NCBI GenBank assembly: GCA_013076295.1
Contig: RQOL01000466.1
Coordinates: 1,612,001 to 1,676,000, forward strand
Direction: 5' to 3'
DNA length: 64,000 nt
Origin: Sanderia malayensis
Taxonomy: Eukaryota > Cnidaria > Scyphozoa > Semaeostomeae > Pelagiidae
Below the pieces are notes generated by a model. It was not told the origin of the DNA and made no database searches. It saw only the letters and a list, made by a program, of their open reading frames with translations. Positions 1 to 11,500 of this stretch are shown piece by piece (positions within the stretch are counted from its first letter, which is position 1; each line of letters begins with the position of its first letter). The position numbers and the translations under genes were made by a program.

Positions 1-1422
1 TTAATCTGTCTTTTGTTTGGAATTAAGAAACTGAACAATTTCCATTCTTACAAAAAACTTATTGACTTAAGTTTGCGCACGGCATGGTCTCAGATAATTT
101 TGTTAATTTTTCTTTGTACTTTGTAACTTTGATATGCATGGACTATTTTCGTGAATATTTGGGTTTATATCCATTCAATGCTGAGCTTTAAGACAAGAAA
201 GTAATTTTGAATCTCGAGTATATAAGAAACCAATTAAGAAACTCTTAGCACTGGTCAAAGTTTATTTTGAAGGAAATGCCAAAGTTTTGAAATTAAGTGT
301 TTTATTTTCATTGCATACATAACTGATTGCACAATTTTTGATAGGAATACTTCAACTCTTGTTGGACTTCGATATTTTCAATCCTAATTTATATGTTGAT
401 TATTTTGCTTGGAATATTTAGTCCCGGTATTCTTGCAGACATTATAATGAAAAGTGTGTATTTTTGCCCTAAATAACTATAACGATTTTAAGGAAGTTTT
501 CAGTTTATCTACAATATAACAGGTTAAGAAAGAAAAGGTTTTATTTTTAGCAAGCAACGTCACGATATAAAGTTTTAACACGATGTGTGCATCCATGGTT
601 TGGGATTATCAGATTTGAGCATATGCCAATGGCATATGCTTGCTAGCGCCATGGTTTCGAGCCATAGAACCACATCTATGGAAGCCCAATGGAACCAGCT
701 TGATAATGATAATCACATTCATGAAATTTAGCTATTATGTATTGAAATCGAACCTTCATTTACTCATCGAACATGTGCCTTATTTGTGTCGTGTTTCCTA
801 TTTCATTTTCGTGTTATTTACAAACTATAACGTTCTTTAACAGATTTCCAAAATAAATGTTTTTTCAACTCTTTTCGCAGAAGATTTACCCAACAATATA
901 AAATATGCAAATAATTATTCTTCAGAACCACGTCAAATCTTTTCACGAACTGAGCTACTTTCACTGAGGTTTTCATTAATATTATTGCTTTAATTGTAAA
1001 ACACCTGCATAATACAAAGTCATCTTAATTGTTATTGATATTGGAGAAATAGACATACAGAGGATTGATAGATAAGTTTATCTGTTTCTGCTGCTACCAC
1101 AGGTATAACTGTGTACAAAAAGATCGCTGCTCAGATAAACAAGCGTGTTACTTAAGATTTGTTTATTTTCTCTTTTCTTCAACCAGCTCTCTTGCCCTCC
1201 TTCACAGCAACTGCTGCTTTGTAGCAACCATCCTCATACCTCAACGCACGCATTCAACTTTAATTATTCTTTAGTTTGGGTTATTGATTATTGTTAAGGC
1301 GACTAGATGTTATGATTGTAGAATCACTAAGCCATAATGCAATAGTAAATAAGCGAAAAGCTGTTGTGTTTCTTTACCGTCGTGTTTGCATCAACAATTA
1401 ATAGTTGTTTGCTTTCTTGCAG
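1..1422. other. upstream region of the channel gene; first coding exon not resolved
   Basis: AT-rich DNA with no convincing exon. The first recognisable exon of the downstream channel gene starts at 1423, after a pyrimidine-rich acceptor ending in AG at 1421-1422, and it enters at codon position 2. A signal-peptide and start-codon exon must therefore lie here or further left; I could not pick it out. A perfect 10-bp inverted repeat with a 3-base spacer sits at 618-640. Confidence 0.5.
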
Positions 1423-4400
1423 TGGCAAGCAAGAAGCGAAAGTGCAAAGACGTTTACACAGCTGCATGGTGGGAATACCCTCCGTATGTTTACCAAACTG
1501 ACACCAACCAAGTCAGTGGGATATTCCCCAAGTTAATGAGGCTGATGGCACAGGGCTGCTGTCAGTCAAAAGTTAATGTCTCGTTTGCATACGTCTTGGC
1601 GACTCGAAACGAGGCAGTAGAGCAGGTGGTCAATGGGTCAGCGGACTTTGTTCTTCCACTCATTTTGAAGCCTGGAAAGACGAAGTTTTTGAGCTTTCCT
1701 TTTGTGCCATTCGGTTAGTAAGTTTGAAAATCCAAATCAAATAATTATTTTTTATCTTCAAATTTCTTCTACGATCAACATTTTAGCTTGATACATGATT
1801 GTATAAAGGCTCAAGTAAACTGTTGCCAGCTCACTCATTAGCAAGCAGTGCAAGTAATATCCAAGCACGCACATGTACGACTCCACAATATCATCCAGGA
1901 ATTCTCTGCATAAATATGTAATGATTATAGGCATAATCATACTTTAACTGTATTTTCACGTTCACCTAGTTTCTTTCCTGATTTTATCTCCGGTTTTCTT
2001 TTTCAGTTGATTCACCTGGCGTTGCTTTTTATACTGCTTCATCTATGTCTGCTGGTGATTCGTTGGTTAAAGTCCTCCTTGTCTCGTTCCCAATCCTCGT
2101 ATATTCACTCATTATGTCATTGATCGTCGGCACATTGTTCTGGATTTTTGTAAGTAGACACCTTAACATGCAATAGTGGACAGAAATCCTTCAGACACTT
2201 CTAAGAAGGCTATCAACCTGTAAAAGTCTTTTTGTGGGCATTAGTCAAGCGCCCTTTCCCTCTAAAACAATGTTGTTCTCTCGTGGTTCCCATGACAATG
2301 GAGTTTGTCATTGTTTTATATGATTTTATCTAGAGAACAAGAATTTGTCATTATTTTATATTTAGACAACATGTTTGGGGGAGGAGGGGGTGAAGGATGC
2401 TTGCAAATTTGCAATTGTCCAAGGAAGTTGTCTAGTATTATAGTACTCTTTCCTATAGTTGCATTATGTAAATGCTCCTCTGTGTAATATACCATTGCTC
2501 CTCCGTAAGATAAGCCAAGCCTTGGCTCCTGCTCAATGGTAAAGCTTTAAATATGTAGCACATGGACTTTAGGGTTAATGTCATTCCGAGTTTCCCTTGC
2601 TTCTCTTACAGAAGTAGCTGAATATGATTTGCAGTTTAGTTTAAGCTGTAGTTGGATACTATTAACTGTTTTTAGGAATATCAAGACGATCGAGAGTTTG
2701 GATTAAGTATTCTGAATAAACTTCAGGACGGAGTTTGGTGGGCCTTTGTATCAATGACCACTGTCGGGTGAGTTAATCAATGCTTTTCGTTTTCTGGTTT
2801 AGAGAAGCACTTATTTTACAATTAATTCTCATTTTTCCTCAACACCATGTTTCTATTTTCATAGCTATGGCGATGTCTATCCGAAAACAAGATGCGGCCA
2901 AGCATTGGCAGTTGTCTGGATTTCATTTGGAATAGCAATTGTAGCTTTGTTCGTTGCTAATGTCAGCTCATTTCTAACCACTTCTTGCTTATCCCACACG
3001 ACCGAAATACGCGGAAGCAAGGTAGGAGGATATGCAGACTTTTCACCGAAGTTTGAGCTCCTAAGTTGTGGTCGAATTGAATTGCTTCTGGTTTGCACTG
3101 TATGGCAATCTTCCTGCACCAAATATACCAGGTTACAGACTCTTCATGCATCCTATTTTGTTTTGATTTTTATGTTTTTTGTGTATATGTAGATTGCTGT
3201 TATAAGTGGCAGTCAGGAACACAGCTTAGCAGTTAGAGGTAGTGCCATACCTGTTGGTAAGTGTAAACATCTGATTGGAAGCTTGATTAACAAGTGCAAT
3301 TGACATTTACTATATCTTGACTGCCTGTTATTTCGAACATTCGCTTTCTCGAACGCTTTTCCATTTTCCCTCGCTTTGGTTAGTATAGTTGGGACATCTT
3401 TTATTTTGAACAGTTGCTATCTTAAACAAATTTTAAGTTCCCTCAAGTTCGAGAAAGTTCGTGATAGCCTACCCAACTGCACTTGCTATTTTGCACTATA
3501 ATATCGTACTGGCTTTTACATGCATTTCGTATATTTGATATACTATAAAAAGCCAAAGCTATAATCCAAGCAAGTTAGCATGTATTTATTCCATTTATAA
3601 ACAAACGTGTTATTCATATATTTGCTTTTATATTCGCCTGCAGTGTCCCATAAATGTATTGCCTTAATGTTTTATATTGCCTTGTAGAACACAGCAATGT
3701 ATATGACTTGGCGAATTCAATGAGAAAAGGTGATGCAGTCGGAGCAATGCTGGACAGTTACGTTGCTGGATATTATCAGAATATTTTTAGGGAATTTCGA
3801 CTGAACGATCTTCGAGAAGACCTATTTTCATACGGCGTGGTTCTCAGCCCGAGCATTCTATCTCAAGAAAGATGCTTCAGGGATTTCATAACATCAAACC
3901 AACACATTATCTTTCAGTACATATCTGAAAACATCAAACCCTTAAAGGTATGTTCGAGTTATTGACTTTTCATTAACGCTATGCGTGAGTATTAAGCATA
4001 AGCACGACCAAGCAGATTTCTGCAAGTTTTAAGCCCAAAATTCGCGGAGCTTTAGTCCAAGATCATATACAGTCTACTCTCGATAAGTGGAACCCCGGGT
4101 AAATGGAACTTTTGTTTAGTGGAACCCATTTCTCCGGTCCCTTGGATTTGCATTAACAAACCTATAATTCACATAAGTGGAACATTCGATAAGTGGAACC
4201 ATTTTTTTCGGTCCCGTGTAGGTTCCACTTATCAAGAGTACACTGTAGCTTCTTTTTGAATTGATCACTGTGCGTAATTTTGGTTCATAGAATTAACGAA
4301 GAGCCTAAAAACAGCTTTCTGTATTCACCTTGTCCCCATCTCGAGTGACATTATCAATCCCTTGTGATTCTCTTGCCAGTATACTGTAACGTAAATAGAA

Positions 4401-5041
4401 CTCTCCATACTGATGCATTGCTTTTTGTGTGCAGAAAACTAGAGAGAAAAGTACAGCGGAGGAAATGTCATCGCAATTTCTTCATTTTGGTCAATTGAAA
4501 ACATATGTCCCGGTCGTTATTATACTTGGCATAAGCTGCCTTCTGTTTGGGCTGTGTTATTTTATACAGATGGCCAAAGAGCTGAAAAAAAGGAACAGAA
4601 AGCACAAGAGCTGTAAGTAGTCGAGGTTAAAGATTTGTCGTGTCTCTCATCTGTTTCTCTATCGCCTGTCTCTCTCTCTTTATTTGTTTCCATCTTGTCT
4701 GTCTTCTTGGGTCTTCTCACTTAACTCAGTTTTTCTTTACAATTGCACTCTTTTCTGTCTTTATGATATCACACTATTCTTTTGTTCATCGTGACAGTTT
4801 CCAATGTCAAATCTGCACATTCCATTGCATTGCAGTTCGTAAGAAAATTTGCAAAGATACCGAAGAAACACTGAAAGGCCTGGAACAGACCCATCTCCGC
4901 GAACTGACCAATTGCCTTCAAAGTATTTACAAGGAGTCTGTCATCCTTCAAGATTCCTGCAACGTGGTTTTAAACACAGCAGAGCAACAGGCATTTTCAG
5001 TGTTCAATGAAAGATTCAGTGAACGAGAGACTACTGTTTGA
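1423..5041 (+). CDS. glutamate-receptor-like channel with K+ selectivity filter (GluR0-type), 5' partial
   Basis: Predicted ligand-gated potassium channel of the plasma membrane. Exons: 1423-1713, 2007-2149, 2676-2767, 2865-3021, 3193-3256, 3688-3947, 4435-4612, 4836-5041 (stop 5039-5041), all phase-consistent, giving 462 visible residues. Order: S1 half of a periplasmic-binding/iGluR ligand domain (1-97), membrane helix M1 (about 116-144), pore loop with TTVGYGD (172-178), helix M2 (about 188-213) ending in an ANVSSFLT stretch like the iGluR M3 motif, S2 half (about 225-335), helix M3 (360-379), and a basic then coiled-coil-like cytoplasmic tail. An intron splits the filter glycine codon. 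No N-terminal ATD is seen. Bacterial GluR0 and rotifer AvGluR1 are the established precedents for a K+ filter in this fold. The usual carboxylate-binding Arg of S1 appears to be Lys82 and the S2 Glu appears to be Asp271, so the ligand is uncertain. The start codon lies upstream and is unresolved. Confidence 0.85.
4070..4245. mobile_element. MITE with pogo/Tigger-like ends, TA target duplication
   Basis: A 176-bp element in the channel gene intron before exon 4435-4612. It starts CAGTCTACTC and ends in the near-perfect reverse complement GAGTACACTG, with terminal inverted repeats of about 25 bp rich in GATAAGTGGAAC. It is flanked by TA at 4068-4069 and 4246-4247. Internal repeats of the GTGGAAC motif are present and there is no coding capacity. 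CAG-type ends plus TA duplication are typical of pogo/Tigger-derived MITEs. Confidence 0.8.
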
Positions 5042-5389
5042 TAACAGAAATACTTTTTGAATATCTCTCGACTCTGTTTGCTGCCTATGACAAAACTCCT
5101 TTTCAAAAGGAAAGTTGAAGCATCTGCATGTAGTATGCACGAAGTTTACACTCCTCCAGGGTCTTTTAATTCATGTTAGTAAAAAAGAAAAGAAAGTCGG
5201 TCCTTGGATGTTTCTTGAAAGTTGATTTTTTTCATAATTATTTTGTTATTTTATTTTTGGACTCAATAAGAACACCAACCCCTTATGAAGAATATCAGAA
5301 TTTTCATTTTCTCCCAACAGCCTACTTACAACAATATTGATATTGTTTATTTCTACACCTATGCTAGAAACTAAACTAATTAAGAAAAG

Positions 5390-5395
5390 AATAAA
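5390..5395 (+). terminator. candidate poly(A) signal AATAAA of the channel gene
   Basis: First AATAAA after the stop at 5041, about 350 bases downstream and just before the NOM1 upstream region. Cleavage position not determined. Confidence 0.4.
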
Positions 5396-5433
5396 TAATA
5401 GGGTGTGGCCTGGCAAAACATCGTCGAGGTGCG

Positions 5434-5579
5434 TGCGCATGCTATTACTTGAGGCCGATCTTTCTTGAAGTCACGTGTGTTGCATTAAAGCTGGTTTTGG
5501 TGCATACTCAACAAGCTGAAGTCCTTCTTCTCCTTCCTTCTCACCACGTGGAAATAAAAGTTAAATATTTTCTTCTGAG
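5434..5579 (+). promoter_or_regulatory. NOM1 upstream region: NRF1-like site, two CACGTG E-boxes, pyrimidine tract
   Basis: Directly upstream of the NOM1 ATG. TGCGCATGC at 5434-5442 resembles half of the NRF1 palindrome. CACGTG, the canonical Myc/USF E-box, occurs at 5472-5477 and 5545-5550. A run of C and T at about 5523-5542 resembles the pyrimidine initiator and 5'TOP tract common in ribosome-biogenesis genes. Assignment as a promoter is inference. Confidence 0.5.
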
Positions 5580-8500
5580 ATGAATACCAAGTTAAAAAAG
5601 CTTCATTCTGTATCCACAAGACTAGGGAGAACAGATGTCGAACTCTTAAACACAGGTAAAAGTATTATATTTCCTTTTTTATTGTAAACATCTTAGTTAT
5701 TTGTATTTCAAAGGATTTGCCTTTAACGTTATTTTATAGTGCATGTAATTCACTGCACCAAACCACGTGAGAGCTTGTCAGCCTCAACAAGGCTTGCTTT
5801 CTGGCCTGCCACTGCCAAGATAGGCAAAGTAAAATCCCAAAATATCTTCTTTCAGATACCCAAGTAATGAATGGTGTAATGAAGTACAAAATCAAAACAT
5901 TGATATGATGTTATCTACTTTAGGAAGCTACATAGAAATTAAACAGTAGGGTCCCATTATCAATCAAATTCACAAGTTTGTATTTTTCTTTAGATGGTAG
6001 TAAAACAGAAAGTATTGATGAGATCTTTGGAAGGAAAAAAGGTGAGAAAACTTTAGTATTCATTGTCTCTTTGTCAATTTCAATTGAGATGAGGAGAGGA
6101 GTAAATTATTAATCCTAAAAAGAAAACATGTCTGTCTGTAAAGATTACTTTTAGCACAAAGATAATGTCAAGCAATTTGTTCTTTTTTAAGGCAAAGACA
6201 AACATTTGAAGACGAAGGGAAGAAAAGAGCTCAGAAAAGAAAAGAGGCTTCTCATTAAAGCAAAACAGAATAAATCATGGATGGAAAAGCATGTAAGAAA
6301 TGAGAACATGTCTTTAAGTCAAGCCTTAACATGCTGTTTCCAAGATTTACATGTGCAAAGTTCTACTTGGCATGCTTATCTTACAATCATAGGGTATGCA
6401 AACACAGGAGCTAAACAAAGAACAAAAGGATAAAAAGAAAAGGAAGAAAAAGAAAAAGAAGAAAGTTCTTGAAAGTCCAAAGGTTTGTGTAAATTTGTTG
6501 TAATACTATTTCAATGTTTGTTTTATTGGAAAAATATTGTCTTTCTCAATCTATACTTTCCTTTCTTTTTGCCCACAGGAAGAGCTTGAGACTGAGGCCA
6601 CCGAAGCAGCAAATGATGAAGATGACAAGATGATTAAACGGATGGAAAAGAAACTGGGCTTAAATAAAAAGAAGAAACTGCCGTCATCATTTAATGATGA
6701 TGGATTAGGATGTATCCTTCTCAGGGTCTCTTTAGTATGATGTAATCTGTTTGATTTAACATAGTTTCGTGCATTGATGTTAAGTTACTGTAAGGAAATT
6801 ATTGGTTTTGTAGGCTAAATTTGACAATAGGCAAGGATGGCTGAATGTTTAGGGAGGTGCAAGGAGAGGAAGGACCATGGTCACACAGCCTTGGACTATT
6901 TAGTTTTATAAACCTTCAATGTTTGTGCTTATAAGCCAATGTGTGCAAATTTGCCAATCAATTAATCAATCAATCATAGGCTCTATGTTTTTCGTACAAA
7001 TCCTGCTGTGTTGTTTAAGCTAGAAGCAACAGCATCATTCTATGAGTAACAGTTTTTCTCTGTGATAAGTTAAGTTTTATTTTCTTTGACTGTGATTTGC
7101 TTAAGATCTTCTTGAACTCTGTGAGCCAATGGAGAATGCCAGTGCGTACATGATGGGTGGAGAAGATCTGGAAAGTGAGGAGGAACAGCTGTCTGATGAA
7201 GAACCTGAATTAAGGCCATCAAAGAGAATGAAGATGATGAAAAATGAGAAAGGTAGGGAAAAAGAAGAGAAATCCAAGAAGGAAGTCAAATCTTCAAATG
7301 ACCTGGCAATGATTTCTGAGGAAGATGAAGACTCTATTCATAGTGGAATGTTTGATGAGTCAGAAGAAGATTACATGTCAAAGGAAGATGATGATGATGA
7401 AGAATATGAGGAAGAAAATGAAGATGAACAAGAAGAACAGGATTGCAATGACAAAGAAGATGATCACAGAAAAATAGAAGTTAAAGAGCAGGAGAAACAA
7501 CCTTTGAACATAAACATTAAATCAGAAAGCCCAGCCAAGCAGAGAGACAATGTAGAAAAAACAAAATATGTACCACCTCATTTGCGAAAATCTGCAGAGG
7601 AAAATTCGGAAGAAACGCAAAGATTAGAGCGTTTGAGAAAGCAATTGAAGGGGCTTATTAACAGGTAATTATTCATTGTAAGCTGTGGTTTGCATAAGGA
7701 TATAACAGAACTAAGATAGCACTGTTTACTAAGACTCTTAAATCATGACTGAAGGTGTTTGAATATGGTTTTGTGCGGGAAAATTTCTACCTGAAACCAC
7801 TTGTTGTTCACATTTGCAGGCTTAGTGAAGCTAATCTGAGCAGTATTGCGCAGGAAGTTGAAGAGGTTTACTTGAAAAACAGCAGAAATGGTAGATTTAT
7901 TTTTTCTCTCACGCACAGTAGCGTGAATATAGCTTTCTTAATCTCTTCTTTGAAAACTGATTATATGGCAGCTACTCGGAATTAAATGCGATGTGAGCAT
8001 TCAAAACTGCAGACGAAATTTTCTAAGATAAGGATTTTAATGCATATGTTTTAATAGTTTCAACTTTTGTTTATTTTCTGTGATTTTCATACCCCGTATC
8101 TCCTTTATTTAGATTGTAACAATATATTACTTAAACTCATACTTGATGCATGTGTGATGCCGACCCACATGCCAGAAAAGATGCTATTGGAGCATATGAT
8201 GCTTGTTGCTATTCTTCATGCTCATATCGGCAGTGAAATTGGTATGATCTCCAGACTATTTTCTGCAAAATACGTTTGATTAAAGTTTTGCATTCCATTT
8301 GTTTTCTAAGCGGCATGTGATGAAAACTTTGCGTGTCATTTGATGCTTGAGAAATGCACTATTTCTTGTATCGTGCTAAGCTATTTAGTATGATTGTTAG
8401 AAATGCTGCGTGTCTGCTTGCAGTGATAATGCATTTTGCATATCTGATGCTGCCATTAAGAGTTGTATGACTAACTAATACAGCAATCTTTGAACCCTTT

Positions 8501-11500
8501 TTCCCTTTAATTTAGATCTTTATTTATCTCCTATCTCATGGCTAATTGCATCCGTGACTCTTTCTATTTTGTTTTTCTTTTCAACCAGGGGCATTCTTTA
8601 TCCAAGAACTGGCACAGAAATTCGCTCGCTTACACTCAAGTGTTGCAGACAAGCTGGTAGCGAATAAAGAATGCGATAATGTGTTGATGCTTATTGCGCA
8701 ACTATATAACTTTAAAGTAAGTTCAATTTCGATTCTATACTCTTCTTGAATTTACAAGGATTTCTTGACTTCGCATGATTGTTTGTTATATTTTGGGAAA
8801 TATAAACTGTTACTATTACTACAGTAAAATCCCCCCTGTAAGAACCTACTTTCATAAGAACTTTTATGCTAAAATTTCTCCTCGAAACGATAGAAGAAAC
8901 AATTGCCTATTATGTTTGAGAATAGACTGGAGGCAAAATATTATGTTGAAGCAGTCATTTCGAGGCATGAAAATTTGATTTTCTTTCTTATAACGAGGGA
9001 CAAAACAGTATTTCATGGCACTAATGGGTGAATTTATTTATTTTGCTTTTTAGGTAACAGATTCACTGTTGATATATGATTTGATACGAGAGCTTGTGAC
9101 ATCATTTACAGAAAAAGATATCGAAATGTTAATGCTTCTTTTGAAATGTTAGTTAATTCAGAGCTTGCTTATTAAATTCTAATCATTCGTGGTCAGACCT
9201 GGGTCAAGCCAATTACGAGTTAAATTGAGTACAAGCCTAATCATATTTCGAGATTTCTATATTTAAGTTTATTAATCTGATACTGTTGAGAAATTATGCT
9301 CGCTATTATTAGTTCATCTTCTTATATTATATTTTTTTGAAGATAGTTGCTAAGAAGAAATAATCTGGTTACTTCTAGTTATCGATGATTTAAATTATAA
9401 TAAAACTTATCTTGTTTTACAGCTGTTGGGGCAGAAATAAGAAGAGATGACCCAGCAAGTTTGAAAGTAAGTCGACAATGCATCTTTGTTTTATAACTGC
9501 AACTACAAATTTAAACCCTAACGACGTTGAGTAAGATTATTTTTATTGTTTTTCTCCGTCACCCCATCTCTCATATCACTACCTTCTTCGTTCATTTTCT
9601 TCATTTTATTCTTCCTTACTCATCTTCCTTCCCTTCTCCTCCATCATTATCTGAACTTATTAGTGATTTCTGTTAGATCGTTCACACAAAAATTCCCGAA
9701 ATGTGGCTTTACAGTTTAGGATATTTGCATTATATTTTATTTTATATTACATTTAATTGAACTTTATAAACTTTTTCATTTCTTATTTTAATTTGTGAAC
9801 CAGGCTGTAAACAAGCTGTTAGCTAAGACCTGTCATTCACGTTGAAGAAATTGTACATACATACACATACATACATACATACATACATACAGACAAAAAT
9901 ATATGGCCTTAATTCTAGCATTATCAATTAATTTTGGTTATCTTTATCAGGAGATCATTCTTCAAGTTCAAGCAAAGGCAGCGTCAATGTCTGATCTCAC
10001 AAAACAGTATGTTCTTTTGATTTATACTATACCTATTACTCTTCCTTTGAAATCACATCAACAGTTGTTATCACATGCGGCATCTGTGAGGTAAACTTCA
10101 TTGTGATTGCTCAACTCTTTGGGAGTTGAGTAATCACATTGAAGATGTCATTCTGTTTGATCTTTCATTTCTTGTTAATCTAAATCTTCCTTCTATTTCA
10201 GATCTCGTGTTAAGTTTATGTTGGATGTTATCACTGCTCTTCGCAATAATAATTTGCGAAAGATTCCCCAGTACGACCCTTCTGTTATTGAGCGAGCAAG
10301 AAAAGTCCTTAAAGGAGTTATAAGAAACAAAGGTTTGCGCTTATTATCTTCTCTTAATTAGCACAGCGGAGAAATTAGCGGGATGAAAGAATGAAGATAA
10401 ATGGCAGATGTTATCTTTTGTAGATGTTATTGGAGATATGCAACTGCGAATTTCTTTAAAGGATCTTCTACAAGTTAAAGATAAAGGTAAAAGATGAGTT
10501 ATTTCCCTTATCTACATCGAAGCCCTATTCACATTACACAAACTGACCCGGGTTAGTTTAGCTCGAGTTACTTCTTGTGTGTATTACTGATATGGGGCAA
10601 AACTATAGATCAACAGTGAAACGCTATGAAGATCTGAATTCTGTGACGTCGCTTGATGCTTCTTACACGCAAGTGCGCATGCTCATCATAGAAACCAACC
10701 GCTGTTCTCCCCAGTTCTGAACTTACAGACTTACACTACATTTTTGAAACCTAACCGGGGCCAAACTCAGGTTAGTTTTTGTATTGTAAATAGGGCCTGA
10801 CTGCTCATCACTTGCATTAATTGCGAGAAAGCAGGCTGTTCCTTTGGATTAACCTTTTTTGACTCGTTTAAGGACGATGGTGGGTTATTGGGTCAGCTTG
10901 GACGGGCAGAGATGACGAAGATGATATGATGACGTCAGACAGACAAACCAATTCAACTGGATATGGTGAAATAATTAAGATTGCCAAACAACAAAGAATG
11001 AATACTGAAATACGCAAAAACATCTTTTGTGTTATGATGTCGAGTGAAGTAAGTTGAATTTCTAGGTTCATTTATATTTGTTTACTTATTTATTCAATAG
11101 TAGCTAAATTTATTACTGACCGTCCGAGATCACAATGAATGCTAAATGATCAGTAATAAGTTTCTATTTGCTATATATCGAGCTTTAAGAGTGAATGCTA
11201 ATAGCTTTGTATACTACTCAATCCAATGCTCTTTGTATAGTACCTAATCCAATGCTCTTTGTATAGTACCTAATCCAATGCTCTTTGTATAGTACCCAAT
11301 CCAATGCTAATAGCTTTGTATACTACCCGGTCCAATGGTAATAGCTTTGTATACCACCATCCTTCACTACCTTTACCTCTTGTATTCTAGACTTTTTGTA
11401 ACTTATATTTGTTTCCTTTTCAGGATTACCTGGACTGTTTTGAGAAATTATTACGATTAAATCTGAAAGACAAACAAGCAAGAGAAATCGTTCATGTTTT

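Noticed and set aside
1386..1422. In-frame extension of channel exon 1423-1713 that looks like a signal peptide
   Set aside because: It opens with TTG and no ATG precedes it before the stop at 1350. The pyrimidine-rich sequence is better read as the splice acceptor tract.
3305..3480. TTCGAA-rich stretch in a channel intron resembling the pogo-type MITEs
   Set aside because: Too diverged to define ends.
8819..9011. Possible further MITE (CAGTAAAATCCCC start, loosely inverted end)
   Set aside because: The ends match only poorly and no target duplication is clear.
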